Assembly (NCBI RefSeq): GCF_003350925.1
Contig: NZ_KZ857177.1
Coordinates: 1-64,000 of the forward strand
Length of the DNA stretch: 64,000 bases
Direction: 5' to 3'
DNA from: Dyella tabacisoli
GTDB lineage: Bacteria > Pseudomonadota > Gammaproteobacteria > Xanthomonadales > Rhodanobacteraceae
Part shown: positions 34,242-46,100 of the stretch, one piece after another
How positions within the stretch are numbered: position 1 is the stretch's first letter
Layout of the letters: the number at the start of each line of letters is the position of its first letter
Notes under the pieces: generated by a model
What the model saw: the letters and a program-made list of their open reading frames with translations, nothing else
The model's database searches: none
What the model was told of the DNA's origin: nothing
Made by a program: the position numbers and the translations under genes

Positions 34242-34646
34242 ATGGATGCCTCGAACATGACGCCTGGCGCCACAACGCCCACCGCCAGTACTTCTACGGC
34301 GCAGGCCACGATCCCGTATCGCACCGAGACACCTGTGTCCGGAGGGCGCATCGTGGTTGCGATGTCGGTGACGGCGATCGTGTTGATGCTCTTTGTCGCG
34401 CTGGCATGGTATGCACGGCGACGCGGTTGGAACGGTAGTTGGTTATCGGGTGCGAGTCTGGACAAGCGCCCCCAGGATCGGCATGCACTGCAGGTCCATG
34501 CGTCTCGACGTGTAAGTGTCGCGACTTCTGTGCATGTCTTGGGCTATCGCGGCCGCGAGTACCTTATCGTGGAGTCGACTCGCGGTTCTTCCGCGAGGGT
34601 GGTTATGCCAGATAGCGATGAACGCCATACGGATGCCGCACTATGA
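34242..34646 (+). CDS. fliO: FliO, export gate assembly protein
   Basis: 134 aa with one transmembrane helix (about residues 36-59, IVVAMSVTAIVLMLFVALAW) after a Thr/Ala-rich N-terminus. The cytoplasmic tail has the FliO-type LQVHASRRVSVATSVHVLGY and REYLIVES. FliO is a scaffold for FliP assembly. It sits directly before fliP with a four-base overlap, as in most flagellar operons. Sequence conservation is low, so position is part of the argument. Confidence 0.85.
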   Translation: MDASNMTPGATTPTASTSTAQATIPYRTETPVSGGRIVVAMSVTAIVLMLFVALAWYARRRGWNGSWLSGASLDKRPQDRHALQVHASRRVSVATSVHVLGYRGREYLIVESTRGSSARVVMPDSDERHTDAAL

Positions 34647-35386
34647 GTTCTCGCCGCTGTTTTATCTTGCTGGTACTTTTTCTTAGTGGATTGTTCTTGT
34701 CGGGAGCTGCCTGCTGCGATCCCATACAAGACGCGATTGCAAAAGCTTCGGCCGATGACTATTCGCCGATTCTGCGCTCATTCCTGCTGCTGACGCTATT
34801 GGCGTTTATTCCGTTGCTGGTGATCGCGCTGACGTCATTCACACGCATCATCGTCGTGCTTTCGCTGTTGCGAAGCGCGCTTGGTTTGCAACAAACGCCG
34901 CCCAATAGCGTGTTGCTTACGCTGGCGATGTTTCTTACGGTGTTTTCAATGAATCCGGTGTTTCAGGCGGCTAAACAGACCGGCTTGGATCCCTATGTGA
35001 GACACGAGATTCCTGCTGGAGTGGCGGTCGCTCGTGGGTTCGAGCCATTCAAGCAATTCATGATCCGACAAATACGCGAGGAGGACATGCTCGCGGTTAT
35101 TCGTATGGCCAAGATGGCCCCGCCCAAGACTATTGATGATGTTGGGGCCCTGCAGTTGATCCCTGCTTTCATGCTTAGCGAGTTGCGGACCGCCTTTCAG
35201 ATTGGCTTTGTGATTTTCTTGCCTTTTCTGCTGATAGATCTGGTGGTGTCCGCGATCTTGATGGCACTCGGCATGATTATGTTGCCGCCGACGACGATCA
35301 GTTTGCCTTTAAAGATCCTCTTATTTCTCCTGATCAACGGATGGGCATTATTGGCCCAGGCCTTGTTGAGCAGTTACCACGGCTGA
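34643..35386 (+). CDS. fliP: FliP, flagellar export gate protein
   Basis: 247 aa with a cleavable signal peptide (first about 23 residues) and four transmembrane segments. Diagnostic motifs are VIALTSFTRIIVVLSLLRSA, LGLQQTPPNSVLLTLAMFLT, LIPAFMLSELRTAFQIGFVI and FLPFLLIDLVVSAILMALGM. It forms the FliP5-FliR core of the gate with FliQ. fliP and fliQ-fliR, normally adjacent, stand at opposite ends of this array, as if a circularised or permuted operon had been fixed in this order. Confidence 0.97.
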   Translation: MSSRRCFILLVLFLSGLFLSGAACCDPIQDAIAKASADDYSPILRSFLLLTLLAFIPLLVIALTSFTRIIVVLSLLRSALGLQQTPPNSVLLTLAMFLTVFSMNPVFQAAKQTGLDPYVRHEIPAGVAVARGFEPFKQFMIRQIREEDMLAVIRMAKMAPPKTIDDVGALQLIPAFMLSELRTAFQIGFVIFLPFLLIDLVVSAILMALGMIMLPPTTISLPLKILLFLLINGWALLAQALLSSYHG

Positions 35387-35402
35387 GTAGATAGGCGTCG
35401 CC

Positions 35403-36104
35403 TTGGATACTGCTGAGCGCTTGCTATGGTATCGATGGCGGGTCGGAAACGACGCCCTCGCCCGTGATGCGCTTGTCGCAAGATATTCACCATGGGCACG
35501 GCTGGTTGCACGCAGTGTGTACATGCGCATCTACTCATTGCGCGATGCATGGGAGGATTGTTCGCAAAACGCGTTGATCGGCTTGCTTGAGTCGATTGAT
35601 CGTTATCAGCCGGATCGCGGTGTGAATTTCGAACTTTATGCGCGTCATCGTGTGCGCGGAGCCGTGTTCAATGGGTTGCGGACTCTGCGGGAAAGCCTGG
35701 CTCAGGGTAATCGCAGCCATGATCGCGCCGTGGCTATCGAGGACCGTAGGGAATCGTTGGGCGACGACGAGACGGCCGATCCTTTGGATGCTTTTATCTC
35801 AACGACGGTCGGGCTGGGCTTGGGTTTTCTGCTCGAAGCTCATTCTGTGCCCGCCGGTGCACAGCAGGCCGATGCGTATGCAAATTTTGAAAAAGATCAA
35901 TTGAGCGCAAAGGTCGTTGAAAGTGTTGAGCAGTTACCTGAGCGACAGCAGATGATTGTGACGCTGCATTACTACCATCACGTACCCTTTGTTCAGATTG
36001 CCGCGCAGCTTGGGGTAACGAAGGGGCGTATCTCGCAATTGCATAAACAAGCTTTGGAGCGTCTGCGCGCTTATCTGAAAGAGCGCGTTCATACGGAGCT
36101 GTAG
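35403..36104 (+). CDS. FliA-like (sigma-28 family) RNA polymerase sigma factor
   Basis: A 233-aa sigma factor closing the array. The region 2-like part (RYSPWARLVARSVYMRIYSL, DCSQNALIGLLESIDRYQPD, VNFELYARHRVRGAVFNGLR) and the region 4 helix-turn-helix (LPERQQMIVTLHYYHHVPFV, QIAAQLGVTKGRISQLHKQA) match the FliA group. The start is a TTG at 35403: an in-frame stop lies at 35388 and no ATG or GTG lies between. FliA directs late flagellar genes and is held by FlgM; neither FlgM nor late genes are in the window. It may instead serve this cluster alone. The region between the sigma-2 and sigma-4 parts is diverged (FISTTVGLGLGFLLEAHSVP). Confidence 0.85.
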   Translation: MDTAERLLWYRWRVGNDALARDALVARYSPWARLVARSVYMRIYSLRDAWEDCSQNALIGLLESIDRYQPDRGVNFELYARHRVRGAVFNGLRTLRESLAQGNRSHDRAVAIEDRRESLGDDETADPLDAFISTTVGLGLGFLLEAHSVPAGAQQADAYANFEKDQLSAKVVESVEQLPERQQMIVTLHYYHHVPFVQIAAQLGVTKGRISQLHKQALERLRAYLKERVHTEL

Positions 36105-36132
36105 CGTCAGACGGGCCTCACGCAGTCGGGAG

Positions 36133-36148
36133 ACCTGCCGTGTGAAGG
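36133..36148 (-). repeat. Fragment identical to the tRNA-Val anticodon arm
   Basis: The 16 bases acctgccgtgtgaagg at 36133-36148 are identical to 36258-36273 inside the tRNA gene, in the same orientation, 125 bases apart. The bases around them also show loose tRNA-like resemblance (gctgctacac...gctcac). It may be a decayed second tRNA-Val copy or a remnant of an integration/excision event. Confidence 0.6.
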
Positions 36149-36184
36149 TTCGCTGCTACACGCACGCTCACTGGGCGCCACAAC

Positions 36185-36215
36185 GAAAAAAGCCGCTCGT
36201 GAGAGCAGCTTTTTC
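36185..36215 (-). terminator. Intrinsic terminator of tRNA-Val
   Basis: Read on the minus strand: a stem of GAAAAAGCTGCTC with GAGCGGCTTTTTTC (one mismatch) and a 4-base loop, ending in a run of T. It lies just after the 3' end of the tRNA gene. The A-run on the other side could also stop transcription coming from the flagellar array. Confidence 0.75.
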
Positions 36216-36226
36216 GTAAATCTTAG

Positions 36227-36301
36227 TGGTGGGCGGTACAAGGATCGAACTTGTGACACCTGCCGTGTGAAGGCAGTGCTCTACCGCTGAGCTAACCGCC
36301 C
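36227..36301 (-). tRNA. tRNA-Val (anticodon CAC)
   Basis: On the minus strand the gene reads GGGCGGT (acceptor), GCTC...GAGC D arm, anticodon stem CTGCC/GGCAG with loop TTCACAC (anticodon CAC, reads GUG), T arm with GTTCGATCC, then ACCGCCC and A-CCA encoded. All four stems pair well, and the 75-base length is normal. It lies between the plus-strand flagellar array and a divergent membrane-protein gene. Confidence 0.97.
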
Positions 36302-36422
36302 GCCGAGAGCGCGCAACTATACGTAATGCTTGGGTGCAGGTCAATGCCCTGGTTTGGGCCTTGTTTCCAGGCCATGCCAGCGGGAACGCCGGCTGGTTGC
36401 TAAAATCGCCGGCTCTCAAGCA

Positions 36423-36779
36423 ATGGCCAACCTCATGGATTTCCTTCAGCACGAACTCAATCACATCCTGGAGGCCCTGCATCGCTTTGAACTGACGCCT
36501 TGGAAGGCTGTGGGCTATCTCGGTTCGATCATGTTTACCAGCCGCTGGTTTGTGCAGCTCTACTACACGCGCAAGCTGGGACGGGTGGTGATGCCGTTGT
36601 CGTTCTGGTGGCTGTCGGTGTGCGGCAGCGTGCTGCTGCTGGCTTATTTCATTGTCGGCAAGAACGACTCGGTGGGCATTCTCTCCAACTTTTTCCCGGC
36701 TTTCGTTTCGATCTACAACCTTGTCGTACATATGCGCGAGGTGAAGCGGCGGCGGACCTTGGTGGAAAGCGAGGTTTGA
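36423..36779 (+). CDS. LAB_N (lipid-A-disaccharide synthase N-terminal domain) membrane protein
   Basis: 118 aa with about three transmembrane segments (WKAVGYLGSIMFTSRWFVQL, MPLSFWWLSVCGSVLLLAYF, VGILSNFFPAFVSIYNLVVH). The pattern GxxxFxxRWxxQ...S..P..FW..S..G...L..Y matches the small LAB_N family, named after a domain fused to some LpxB proteins and often linked to lipid-modifying glycosyltransferases. The exact function is unknown. I chose the ATG at 36423; an ATG at 36435 is possible. It stands alone, followed by a palindrome. Confidence 0.85.
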   Translation: MANLMDFLQHELNHILEALHRFELTPWKAVGYLGSIMFTSRWFVQLYYTRKLGRVVMPLSFWWLSVCGSVLLLAYFIVGKNDSVGILSNFFPAFVSIYNLVVHMREVKRRRTLVESEV

Positions 36780-36785
36780 TGCGGT

Positions 36786-36819
36786 ATGACCACATCTATC
36801 CGGGGATAGATGTGGTCAT
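36786..36819. terminator. Perfect 14-bp palindrome between convergent genes
   Basis: atgaccacatctat and atagatgtggtcat flank six bases (ccgggg). It sits between the end of the plus-strand LAB_N gene and the end of the minus-strand metH gene. There is no T-run, so it may be a bidirectional transcription stop or mRNA 3' stabiliser. Confidence 0.6.
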
Positions 36820-36842
36820 CGGCAGACTCAATACGGGCGGAC

Positions 36843-39542
<2,700 letters not shown>

Positions 39543-39562
39543 TACTTCGCGTTAGCTTTTGC

Positions 39563-39600
39563 GCCCTCTCCTGCATGCAGGGGAGGGCTGGGGAGAGGGT
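39563..39600. repeat. GC-rich palindrome between the two metH genes
   Basis: ccctctcctgcatgcagggg followed by agggctggggagaggg forms overlapping inverted repeats around the core ctgcatgcag. It resembles dispersed ccctctcc/ggagaggg intergenic repeats. It could form a stem between the two cistrons. Confidence 0.5.
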
Positions 39601-39618
39601 TAGCCGAGAACAGTGCGC

Positions 39619-40713
39619 TCATGCCGCAGCTTCCAGCGCTGAAGGCAGCGCTCGGGGCGAGCAATTTCGTACGGCCTCGGCAATCGCCTTGATGTGCGCG
39701 GGAGTGGTGCCGCAGCAGCCGCCAACCATGTTGAGCAAGCCATCGCGGGCGAAGCCGCCAATAACGCTGGCCATCTGCTCGGGCGTTTCGTCGTATTCGC
39801 CGAACGCGTTCGGCAAGCCGGCATTGGGATGGGTGCTGACGAAGCAGTTGGCGATGTCGGCCATGGTTTGCACGTGTGGGCGAAGATCCGCCGCACCGAG
39901 CGCGCAGTTCAGGCCAACCGATAGCGGGCGTGCATGGCGCACCGAGTAATAGAACGCCTCTGCCGTCTGGCCGGACAGCGTGCGGCCGGAGCGATCGGTG
40001 ATCGTGCCGGAGATCATCACCGGCAACCGTGTGCCGCTTTGATGGAACAACTCGCTCAGCGCGAACAGTGCGGCCTTGGCGTTGAGGGTATCGAAAATCG
40101 TCTCGACCATAATGACGTCGGCGCCGCCGTCGATCAGCCCTTGCGCGGCTTCGGTGTAGTTGGCGGCGAGCTCTTCAAAGGTGACGTTGCGAAAGCCCGG
40201 ATCGTTGACATCCGGCGATAGCGACGCGGTACGGCTGGTGGGGCCGAGCACGCCGATCACGAAACGAGGCTGCTGCGGTGTTTGCGCTTCGATGGCATCG
40301 CAGGCGGCGCGTGCGAGACGCGCGCCTTCCCGGTTCAGTTCGTAGGCCAGATGTTCCAGGTGATAGTCGGCTTGGCTGATGCGGGTGGAGTTGAAAGTGT
40401 TGGTTTCGACCAGGTCGGCGCCGGCTTCGAGATAAGCCGTGTGCACGCCGCGGATGATCTCCGGCTTGGTCAACGTAAGCAGGTCGTTGTTGCCTTTCAG
40501 ATCGCAGTGGCCGGGATGGTCATGCTCATGGGCGCTGTCGTGACCATGTACAAAGCGCTCGCCACGAAAGCCGGCTTCGTCCAATTGGTGACCTTGCAAC
40601 ATGGTGCCCATGCCGCCGTCGATGATAAGGATGCGCTCGCGCAACGCGGCTTCAAGCAGGGCGACACGTTGGGGATGCAGCCAGGCAGGGGGGCGGGAGG
40701 ATGGGGTGCTCAT
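39619..40713 (-). CDS. metH: Methionine synthase, N-terminal gene (homocysteine-binding domain)
   Basis: 364 aa from the ATG at 40713; the open frame reaches 40779, but that would overlap the preceding gene, and the chosen start has GAGAA upstream. It is the zinc-dependent homocysteine methyltransferase domain: [20 protein letters not shown] at the start, [20 protein letters not shown], and the zinc ligands in GLNCALG and [12 protein letters not shown] His/Asp-rich insert ([20 protein letters not shown]) lies near residue 55. It works with the downstream metH gene product. It follows the ArsR-methyltransferase gene by ten bases, so the three genes look like one operon. Confidence 0.95.
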   Translation of the reverse strand: MSTPSSRPPAWLHPQRVALLEAALRERILIIDGGMGTMLQGHQLDEAGFRGERFVHGHDSAHEHDHPGHCDLKGNNDLLTLTKPEIIRGVHTAYLEAGADLVETNTFNSTRISQADYHLEHLAYELNREGARLARAACDAIEAQTPQQPRFVIGVLGPTSRTASLSPDVNDPGFRNVTFEELAANYTEAAQGLIDGGADVIMVETIFDTLNAKAALFALSELFHQSGTRLPVMISGTITDRSGRTLSGQTAEAFYYSVRHARPLSVGLNCALGAADLRPHVQTMADIANCFVSTHPNAGLPNAFGEYDETPEQMASVIGGFARDGLLNMVGGCCGTTPAHIKAIAEAVRNCSPRALPSALEAAA

Positions 40714-40723
40714 GAACTTGTTC

Positions 40724-41650
40724 TCACGATTTGCGGGCGAGTAGGCTGATGACTTCGAAATGGGGGGCTTTGCGCTCACGGCTCAGGCGCGTGCAACTGA
40801 GTACGTCCAGCTTGGCGGCCTTGGCGTAACCGCTGAGTTCGTCGCTGGAAAAGCCGAGATTGCGATGATCGAATGGTTCGACCACGGCGCGATGGTCATG
40901 CTTGCCCAGCGTGACGGCTAATAGACGGCCACCGCTGCGCAGTAGCCGGGCGGCCTCGGCGACCGCCTTCGCGGGGTGCTCGGCATAGGTCAATGCATGC
41001 AGCATCAGTACCAGGTCAAAGCGACGCTCGCCCAAATCCAGGGCATGCATATCGCCTTGGCGCACTTCGACGTTAGTGAAGGATTGGAGGCGTTTGGCGG
41101 CGGCGTCGACAACACGTTCGCTGCTATCTACGCAGACAATCGAGCGCGCGTGCGGCGCCAGCAGCTCGGCGGTGATGCCGTCGCCGGAGGCGATGTCCAG
41201 TACGTCACCGGTTTCGAGTAATTGCAGCAAGGCGCGGGCTACGGTTTCCCAAGTGCGGCCGGGCGAATAGTGGCGCTCCATGTCGCCGGCCACTGTGTCG
41301 GCCCAGCCTTGTTCGCGTGCGCGCTGTGCCAGCACGCTGGGAAGGCGCGCGGCGTCTTCGCGCAGCAGGGCATCGTCGATGCTTTCGCGTAGCGATCGCA
41401 GCAAGTCGTGCTGGTGATCGTCGCCGTCGTTATTGGCGCGGTAATAGGCCGATACGCCGGCGCGGCGATCACGCACCAACTCGGCGTCCTTCAACTTGGC
41501 CAGATGGGTGGACACGCGCGGTTGCGCCAGGTGCAGCACGGCAGCCAGCTCAGCCACCGTCAGCTCCTCGTGTTCAAGTAGGGCCAGCAAGCGCACCCGA
41601 GTAGGGTCCGCGAGCAGGCGCAACACACTGGAGGCCGTGGCCAGGTCCAT
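40724..41650 (-). CDS. ArsR-type regulator fused to a SAM-dependent methyltransferase domain
   Basis: 308 aa. The N-terminal winged helix (residues about 1-75: [40 protein letters not shown]) is an ArsR DNA-binding domain without an obvious metal-binding Cys cluster. The C-terminal Rossmann methyltransferase has motif [17 protein letters not shown] and [16 protein letters not shown]. Since it leads the metH operon, I infer it senses SAM or SAH and controls the methionine cycle, like the SahR-type regulators. Whether the methyltransferase domain is catalytic or only a ligand sensor is open. A perfect palindrome overlaps its promoter region (41663-41672). Confidence 0.88.
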   Translation of the reverse strand: MDLATASSVLRLLADPTRVRLLALLEHEELTVAELAAVLHLAQPRVSTHLAKLKDAELVRDRRAGVSAYYRANNDGDDHQHDLLRSLRESIDDALLREDAARLPSVLAQRAREQGWADTVAGDMERHYSPGRTWETVARALLQLLETGDVLDIASGDGITAELLAPHARSIVCVDSSERVVDAAAKRLQSFTNVEVRQGDMHALDLGERRFDLVLMLHALTYAEHPAKAVAEAARLLRSGGRLLAVTLGKHDHRAVVEPFDHRNLGFSSDELSGYAKAAKLDVLSCTRLSRERKAPHFEVISLLARKS

Positions 41651-41662
41651 TGCACATCCTTA

Positions 41663-41672
41663 TATCGCGATA
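41663..41672. promoter_or_regulatory. Palindromic candidate operator upstream of the ArsR-methyltransferase gene
   Basis: tatcgcgata is a perfect 10-bp palindrome 13 bases upstream of the start codon, within an AT-rich stretch. Position and symmetry suit autoregulation by the ArsR-type protein. Inferred only. Confidence 0.4.
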
Positions 41673-41817
41673 AAGAGATGCATAAGGCTAGGCGCGTGTC
41701 TGGGGGGAGTCAATAGCGGGGTTTTGCATGAGCAATGGCAGGGGGCAGGGCGGCTGTTCTCGATTTCCCCCGTTCAGCCGCTAAAATGGCTAGCTAAGTC
41801 ATGCTTTGGAGTAGTTC

Positions 41818-42978
41818 ATGGATTTCCGTTTTACCGAAGACCAGCTTTCGATCCAGTCGATTGCCCGCGATTTTGCACAAAAGCGCATTGCGCCGGTGGC
41901 GGCTGAACTGGATGCCAAGGGCGAGTTTCCGTTAGACAACATCCGCGAGATGGGCCAATTGGGCTTGATGGGTATCGAGGTGCCGGAGGCTTATGGCGGC
42001 GCGGGTATGGACCCGATTGCCTATGTTTTGGCGATGATCGAGATCGCCGCGGCCGACGCGGCCACATCGACCGTCATGTCGGTGAACAACTCCCTGTTCT
42101 GCAACGGCATCCTCAAGCACGGCAACGAGGCGCAGAAGCAGAAATATGTGCGCGCCATTGCGCAGGGCGAGGCCATCGGCGCCTACGCGCTGACCGAGCC
42201 GCAGTCGGGCTCGGATGCTTCGGCCATGCATACCCGCGCCACCAAGAACGCGGATGGCGATTGGGTCATCAACGGCAAGAAAAGCTGGATCACCTCAGGC
42301 TCGGTGGCGCGCTATATCGTGCTGTTTGCAATCAGCACGCCGGGCATTGGCGCCAAGGGCGTGTCGGCTTTCATCATCGATACCTCGCTGCCGGGGTTCC
42401 ATGCCGGCAAAATCGAACCCAAGCTGGGCATCCGCGCTTCGGCGACCTGCGAAATCGAGTTCACCGACTACATTTGCTCCAAGGCCGACTTGCTGGGCGA
42501 AGAGGGTAAAGGCTTCTCGATCGCCATGGGTGTGCTCGACGCCGGCCGTATCGGTATCGCCTCGCAGTCGGTGGGTATTGCTCGTGCAGCCTATGAGGCT
42601 ACCTTGCAATGGTCACGCGATCGCAAGGCGTTTGGCCATCCCATCGGCACCTTCCAGATGACCCAGGCCAAGATCGCCGACATGAAATGCAAGCTCGATG
42701 CGGCGATGCTGCTGACCTTGCGTGCGGCCTGGACCAAGGGCCAGACCGAAAAGCATGGCGGCCGTTTCGGCACCGAGGCGTCGGTAGCCAAGCTGGTCGC
42801 GTCCGAAGCTGCCATGTGGATCAGCCATCAGGCGGTGCAGATTCACGGCGGCATGGGCTATTCCAAGGAAATGCCGCTGGAGCGCTATTTCCGCGATGCC
42901 AAGATTACCGAGATCTACGAGGGCACCAGCGAGATTCAGCGGTTGGTGATTGCGCGCGCCGAGACCGGGTTGCGCTAA
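41818..42978 (+). CDS. Acyl-CoA dehydrogenase
   Basis: 386 aa, typical. N-terminal helices (FRFTEDQLSIQSIARDFAQK), FAD-contact motif AYALTEPQSGSDASAM, WITSGSVARYIVLFA, and C-terminal VQIHGGMGYSKEMPLERYFR followed by the KITEIYEGTSEIQRLVIA segment that carries the catalytic Glu. It oxidises an acyl-CoA to the 2-enoyl-CoA with FAD. It most resembles short/branched-chain enzymes, but the chain specificity cannot be read. It stands alone, followed by a strong terminator. Confidence 0.93.
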   Translation: MDFRFTEDQLSIQSIARDFAQKRIAPVAAELDAKGEFPLDNIREMGQLGLMGIEVPEAYGGAGMDPIAYVLAMIEIAAADAATSTVMSVNNSLFCNGILKHGNEAQKQKYVRAIAQGEAIGAYALTEPQSGSDASAMHTRATKNADGDWVINGKKSWITSGSVARYIVLFAISTPGIGAKGVSAFIIDTSLPGFHAGKIEPKLGIRASATCEIEFTDYICSKADLLGEEGKGFSIAMGVLDAGRIGIASQSVGIARAAYEATLQWSRDRKAFGHPIGTFQMTQAKIADMKCKLDAAMLLTLRAAWTKGQTEKHGGRFGTEASVAKLVASEAAMWISHQAVQIHGGMGYSKEMPLERYFRDAKITEIYEGTSEIQRLVIARAETGLR

Positions 42979-42997
42979 GCGTTAGCGTTAGATAGGC

Positions 42998-43032
42998 AAA
43001 CGCCCGGATGGGAAACCGTCCGGGCGTTTTTG
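42998..43032 (+). terminator. Intrinsic terminator of the acyl-CoA dehydrogenase gene
   Basis: The stem aaacgcccgga / tccgggcgttt with a short loop is followed by a T-run. Confidence 0.9.
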
Positions 43033-43058
43033 TTTAAGGCGGGCGTTTTTGTTTAAGG
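43021..43058 (+). repeat. 19-bp tandem duplication of the terminator 3' arm
   Basis: cgggcgtttttgtttaagg at 43021-43039 is repeated exactly at 43040-43058. The second copy has no partner arm, so it looks like a recent slippage duplication. Confidence 0.9.
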
Positions 43059-43060
43059 AT

Positions 43061-43092
43061 AAAAAAGCCCCGGCACGCTGGCCGGGGCTTTG
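43061..43092 (-). terminator. Intrinsic terminator of the RND operon
   Basis: On the minus strand AAAGCCCCGGC and GCCGGGGCTTTTTT form a stem with a T-run, directly downstream of the pump gene that ends at 43126. Confidence 0.85.
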
Positions 43093-43125
43093 GTTTCGCG
43101 ATGACTTTGCCGTCACCTTATTCGA

Positions 43126-46100
43126 TCAAGAGCCGCGTCGCGGATCCGAATCGAACGGCTGCATCCCAGGCGCTGCGGCAGCGATGCCGTGGCCGTTGTG
43201 TTCTTGCGGCAGTTTGTGCGACACCTCATCGAGTTTGTCGCCCAACATGCGACGCACCACGATGTAGAACACCGGGATCAGCAACAGGCCGAGGAAGGTG
43301 GCGAAGAGCATGCCGCCGATCACGCCGGTGCCGATCGCATGACGCGCATTCGCGCCGGCGCCGGAGGAGAAGAACATCGGGGATACGCCGAGGATGAAGG
43401 CCATCGAGGTCATCAGGATCGGACGCAGTCGCAACCTGGACGCCTCGATCACGGCCTCGCGCAGGGTCTTGCCAGCCTTCTGCAGATCCACCGCGAACTC
43501 TACGATCAAGATCGCGTTCTTCGCCGCCAGACCGATGACGGTAATCATGCCGATCTTGAAGTAGATGTCGTTGGGCAAGCCACGCAGCATGGTGAATACC
43601 ACCGCACCAAGCACACCCAGCGGCACCACCAGCAGTACCGAGATCGGGATCGACCAGCTCTCGTACAGCGCGGCCAGACACAGGAACACGATGACGATCG
43701 ACAGCACCATCAGCAAGGTAGCCGAGTTGCCCGACAAGATTTCCTGGTAGGACATGCCGGTCCAGTCAATGCCGAAGCCCTTGGGCAAGTCATTGCTGAC
43801 GATGTTTTGCATCGCCGTCATGGCTTGGCCGGAGGCTTGGCCCGGCGCCGGGCCACCGACGATTTCAACCGCGGAATAACCGTTGTAGCGGGTCAGTGCG
43901 GGCGAGGCCATGGTCCATTTGCCGTGCACCACGCTCGATAGCGGAATCATCGCCAGCGTGCCGTCGCTATTGGTCTTCGTGCTTGGCGTATAGAAATGAT
44001 TCAGTGCCTCCGGGCCCATGCGATAAGGCGCATCGGCCTGCATCGTCACGCGTTTGATACGACCGCCGTAGAAGAAGTCGTTCACGTAAACCGGTGCCAG
44101 CATCAGGCTGATCGAGTTGTAGATATCGCTGACCGACAAGCCCATGGATTGCGCTTGCACGCGGTCCACGGTCAAGTTCAGTTGCGGCGAATCTTGCAAC
44201 GCATTGGGACGCACGCCTTGCAGTACGGCGCTATTGGCGGCGGCGTGCTGGAGCAGGCTGCCTTGGGCCTGATTGAGCGCATCGCGGCCCAGGCCAGCGC
44301 GGTCCTGCAGGTACATGTCGAAGCCGCCGAACTGGCCCAGGCCTTGTACCGTCGGCAGGTTGACGATAAACACCGAAGCATCGCGGACTTGCTGCACGGC
44401 GCCGAAGGCACGCTGGATGAACTGCGAAGCCGTCGCGCTACGTGCGTTCCAATCCTTGAGCTTGATAAACACCATGCCGGCGTTTTCGCCCGAGCCCAGG
44501 AAGCTGAAACCCGAGACTTGCAATACACCCTCGACCGCATCGTCTTTCTTCAGGATCTCGCGGATCTGCGACATCACTTGCTGATTGCGTTGCAAGGTGG
44601 CGCCCGCCGGCAACTGCACGATACCCAAGGCATAGCCTTGGTCTTCTTCGGGCAGGAAGCTGCCCGGCAGGCGGGTGAACAGGAATCCGCAAAGCACGGC
44701 CAGCAGTACGAACACAAACATCCATCGCGGCGCATGACGTACCGCGCTGCCAATGTGGCCGCTATAGGTATGCGTGACGCGAGTGAAAATGTTGTTGAAG
44801 CCGCGATAGACGATGTTTTTCTTTTCGTCGTGAGTCGGCTTGAGGATGGTCGCGCACAACGCCGGCGTGAACGACAGCGCCAGGAAGGCGGAAAAGCCCA
44901 TCGATACGGCGATAGTCAGTGCGAACTGTTTGTAGATCTCGCCCGAAGCACCCGGCTGCAGTGCCGATGGTACGAAAACCGCAATCAGCACCACGGTGAT
45001 CGCCACGATGGCACCGGTGATCTGCCCCATCGCTTTGCGGGTTGCTTCCTTCGGCGGCAGACCTTCCTCGGTCATGATGCGTTCGACGTTCTCGATCACC
45101 ACGATCGCATCGTCGACCACGATACCGATCGCCAGCACCATGCCGAACAAGGTTAGCTGGTTGATGGTGAAACCGAGCGGCAACATGCCGAGGAACGTGC
45201 CGAGCAGGGCTACCGGGATCACCAGGGTGGGGATGATGGTGGCGCGGAAGTTCTGCAAGAAGATCAGCATCACCAAGAACACGAGGATGATCGCTTCGAT
45301 CAAGGTGTGGATCACCTCATTGATCGAGATCTTCACGAAGGTCGTCGTGTCGTAGGGGCTGAACCAGCTCACGCCTTGCGGAAAGCTCGGGGTGAGCTCG
45401 TCCATCTTCGAGCGCACGGCGGTAGCCACGTCGAGCGCGTTGGCGCCGGGCAGCAGCAAGACGGCGAATGCGGCGATCGGGGTGCCGTCCCATTGGGTGT
45501 CAAAACCGTAGCCGTTGGGGCCGAACGAAACCCGTGCTACATCACCCAGCTTTACCGTAGTGCCGTCGGGGTTTGCCCGCAGAATGATGTCTTCGAACTC
45601 TTTAACCGTGGTAAAGCGCCCTTCGGCGGAAACCGTGGCGGTGAAACCCTGGCCCTCCGGCGCCGGGTCGGCACCGAGCGAGCCGGCAGCGAACTGCACG
45701 TTCTGTGCCTTCACCGCCGCCAAGACCTGGGTGGCCGACAAGTTATAACCCTGCAGCTTGTCCGGGTTCATCCATACACGCATGGAGTACTCGGAACCGA
45801 ACTGGCGGGTGCTGCCGACGCCGGGTACGCGCGAAATCTGATCGAGCACCTGCGAGGCGACGATATCGCTGAGGTGGTTGCGATCGATACTCGGGTTGTC
45901 GGTTTTAAGCGATACCACCATCAAGAACGCTGGGTTGCTCTTGGCAACCACCACGCCTTGCTGGGTTACCTCGGTGGGCAAGCGCGGCGTTGCCAGGGCC
46001 ACTTTGTTCTGCACCTGCACCTGAGCGATATCCGCGTTGGTGCCGGTTTCGAATGTCAGCGTGATGCTGGCGTTACCGCTGGAGCTGGACGACGAGCTGA

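Noticed and set aside
17248-36104. Reading the cluster as a non-flagellar type III secretion system
   Set aside because: Rod (FlgB, C, F, G), hook (FlgD, FlgE), P/L ring (FlgA, H, I) and FliE genes are clearly flagellar, and no secretin, needle or translocon gene is present.
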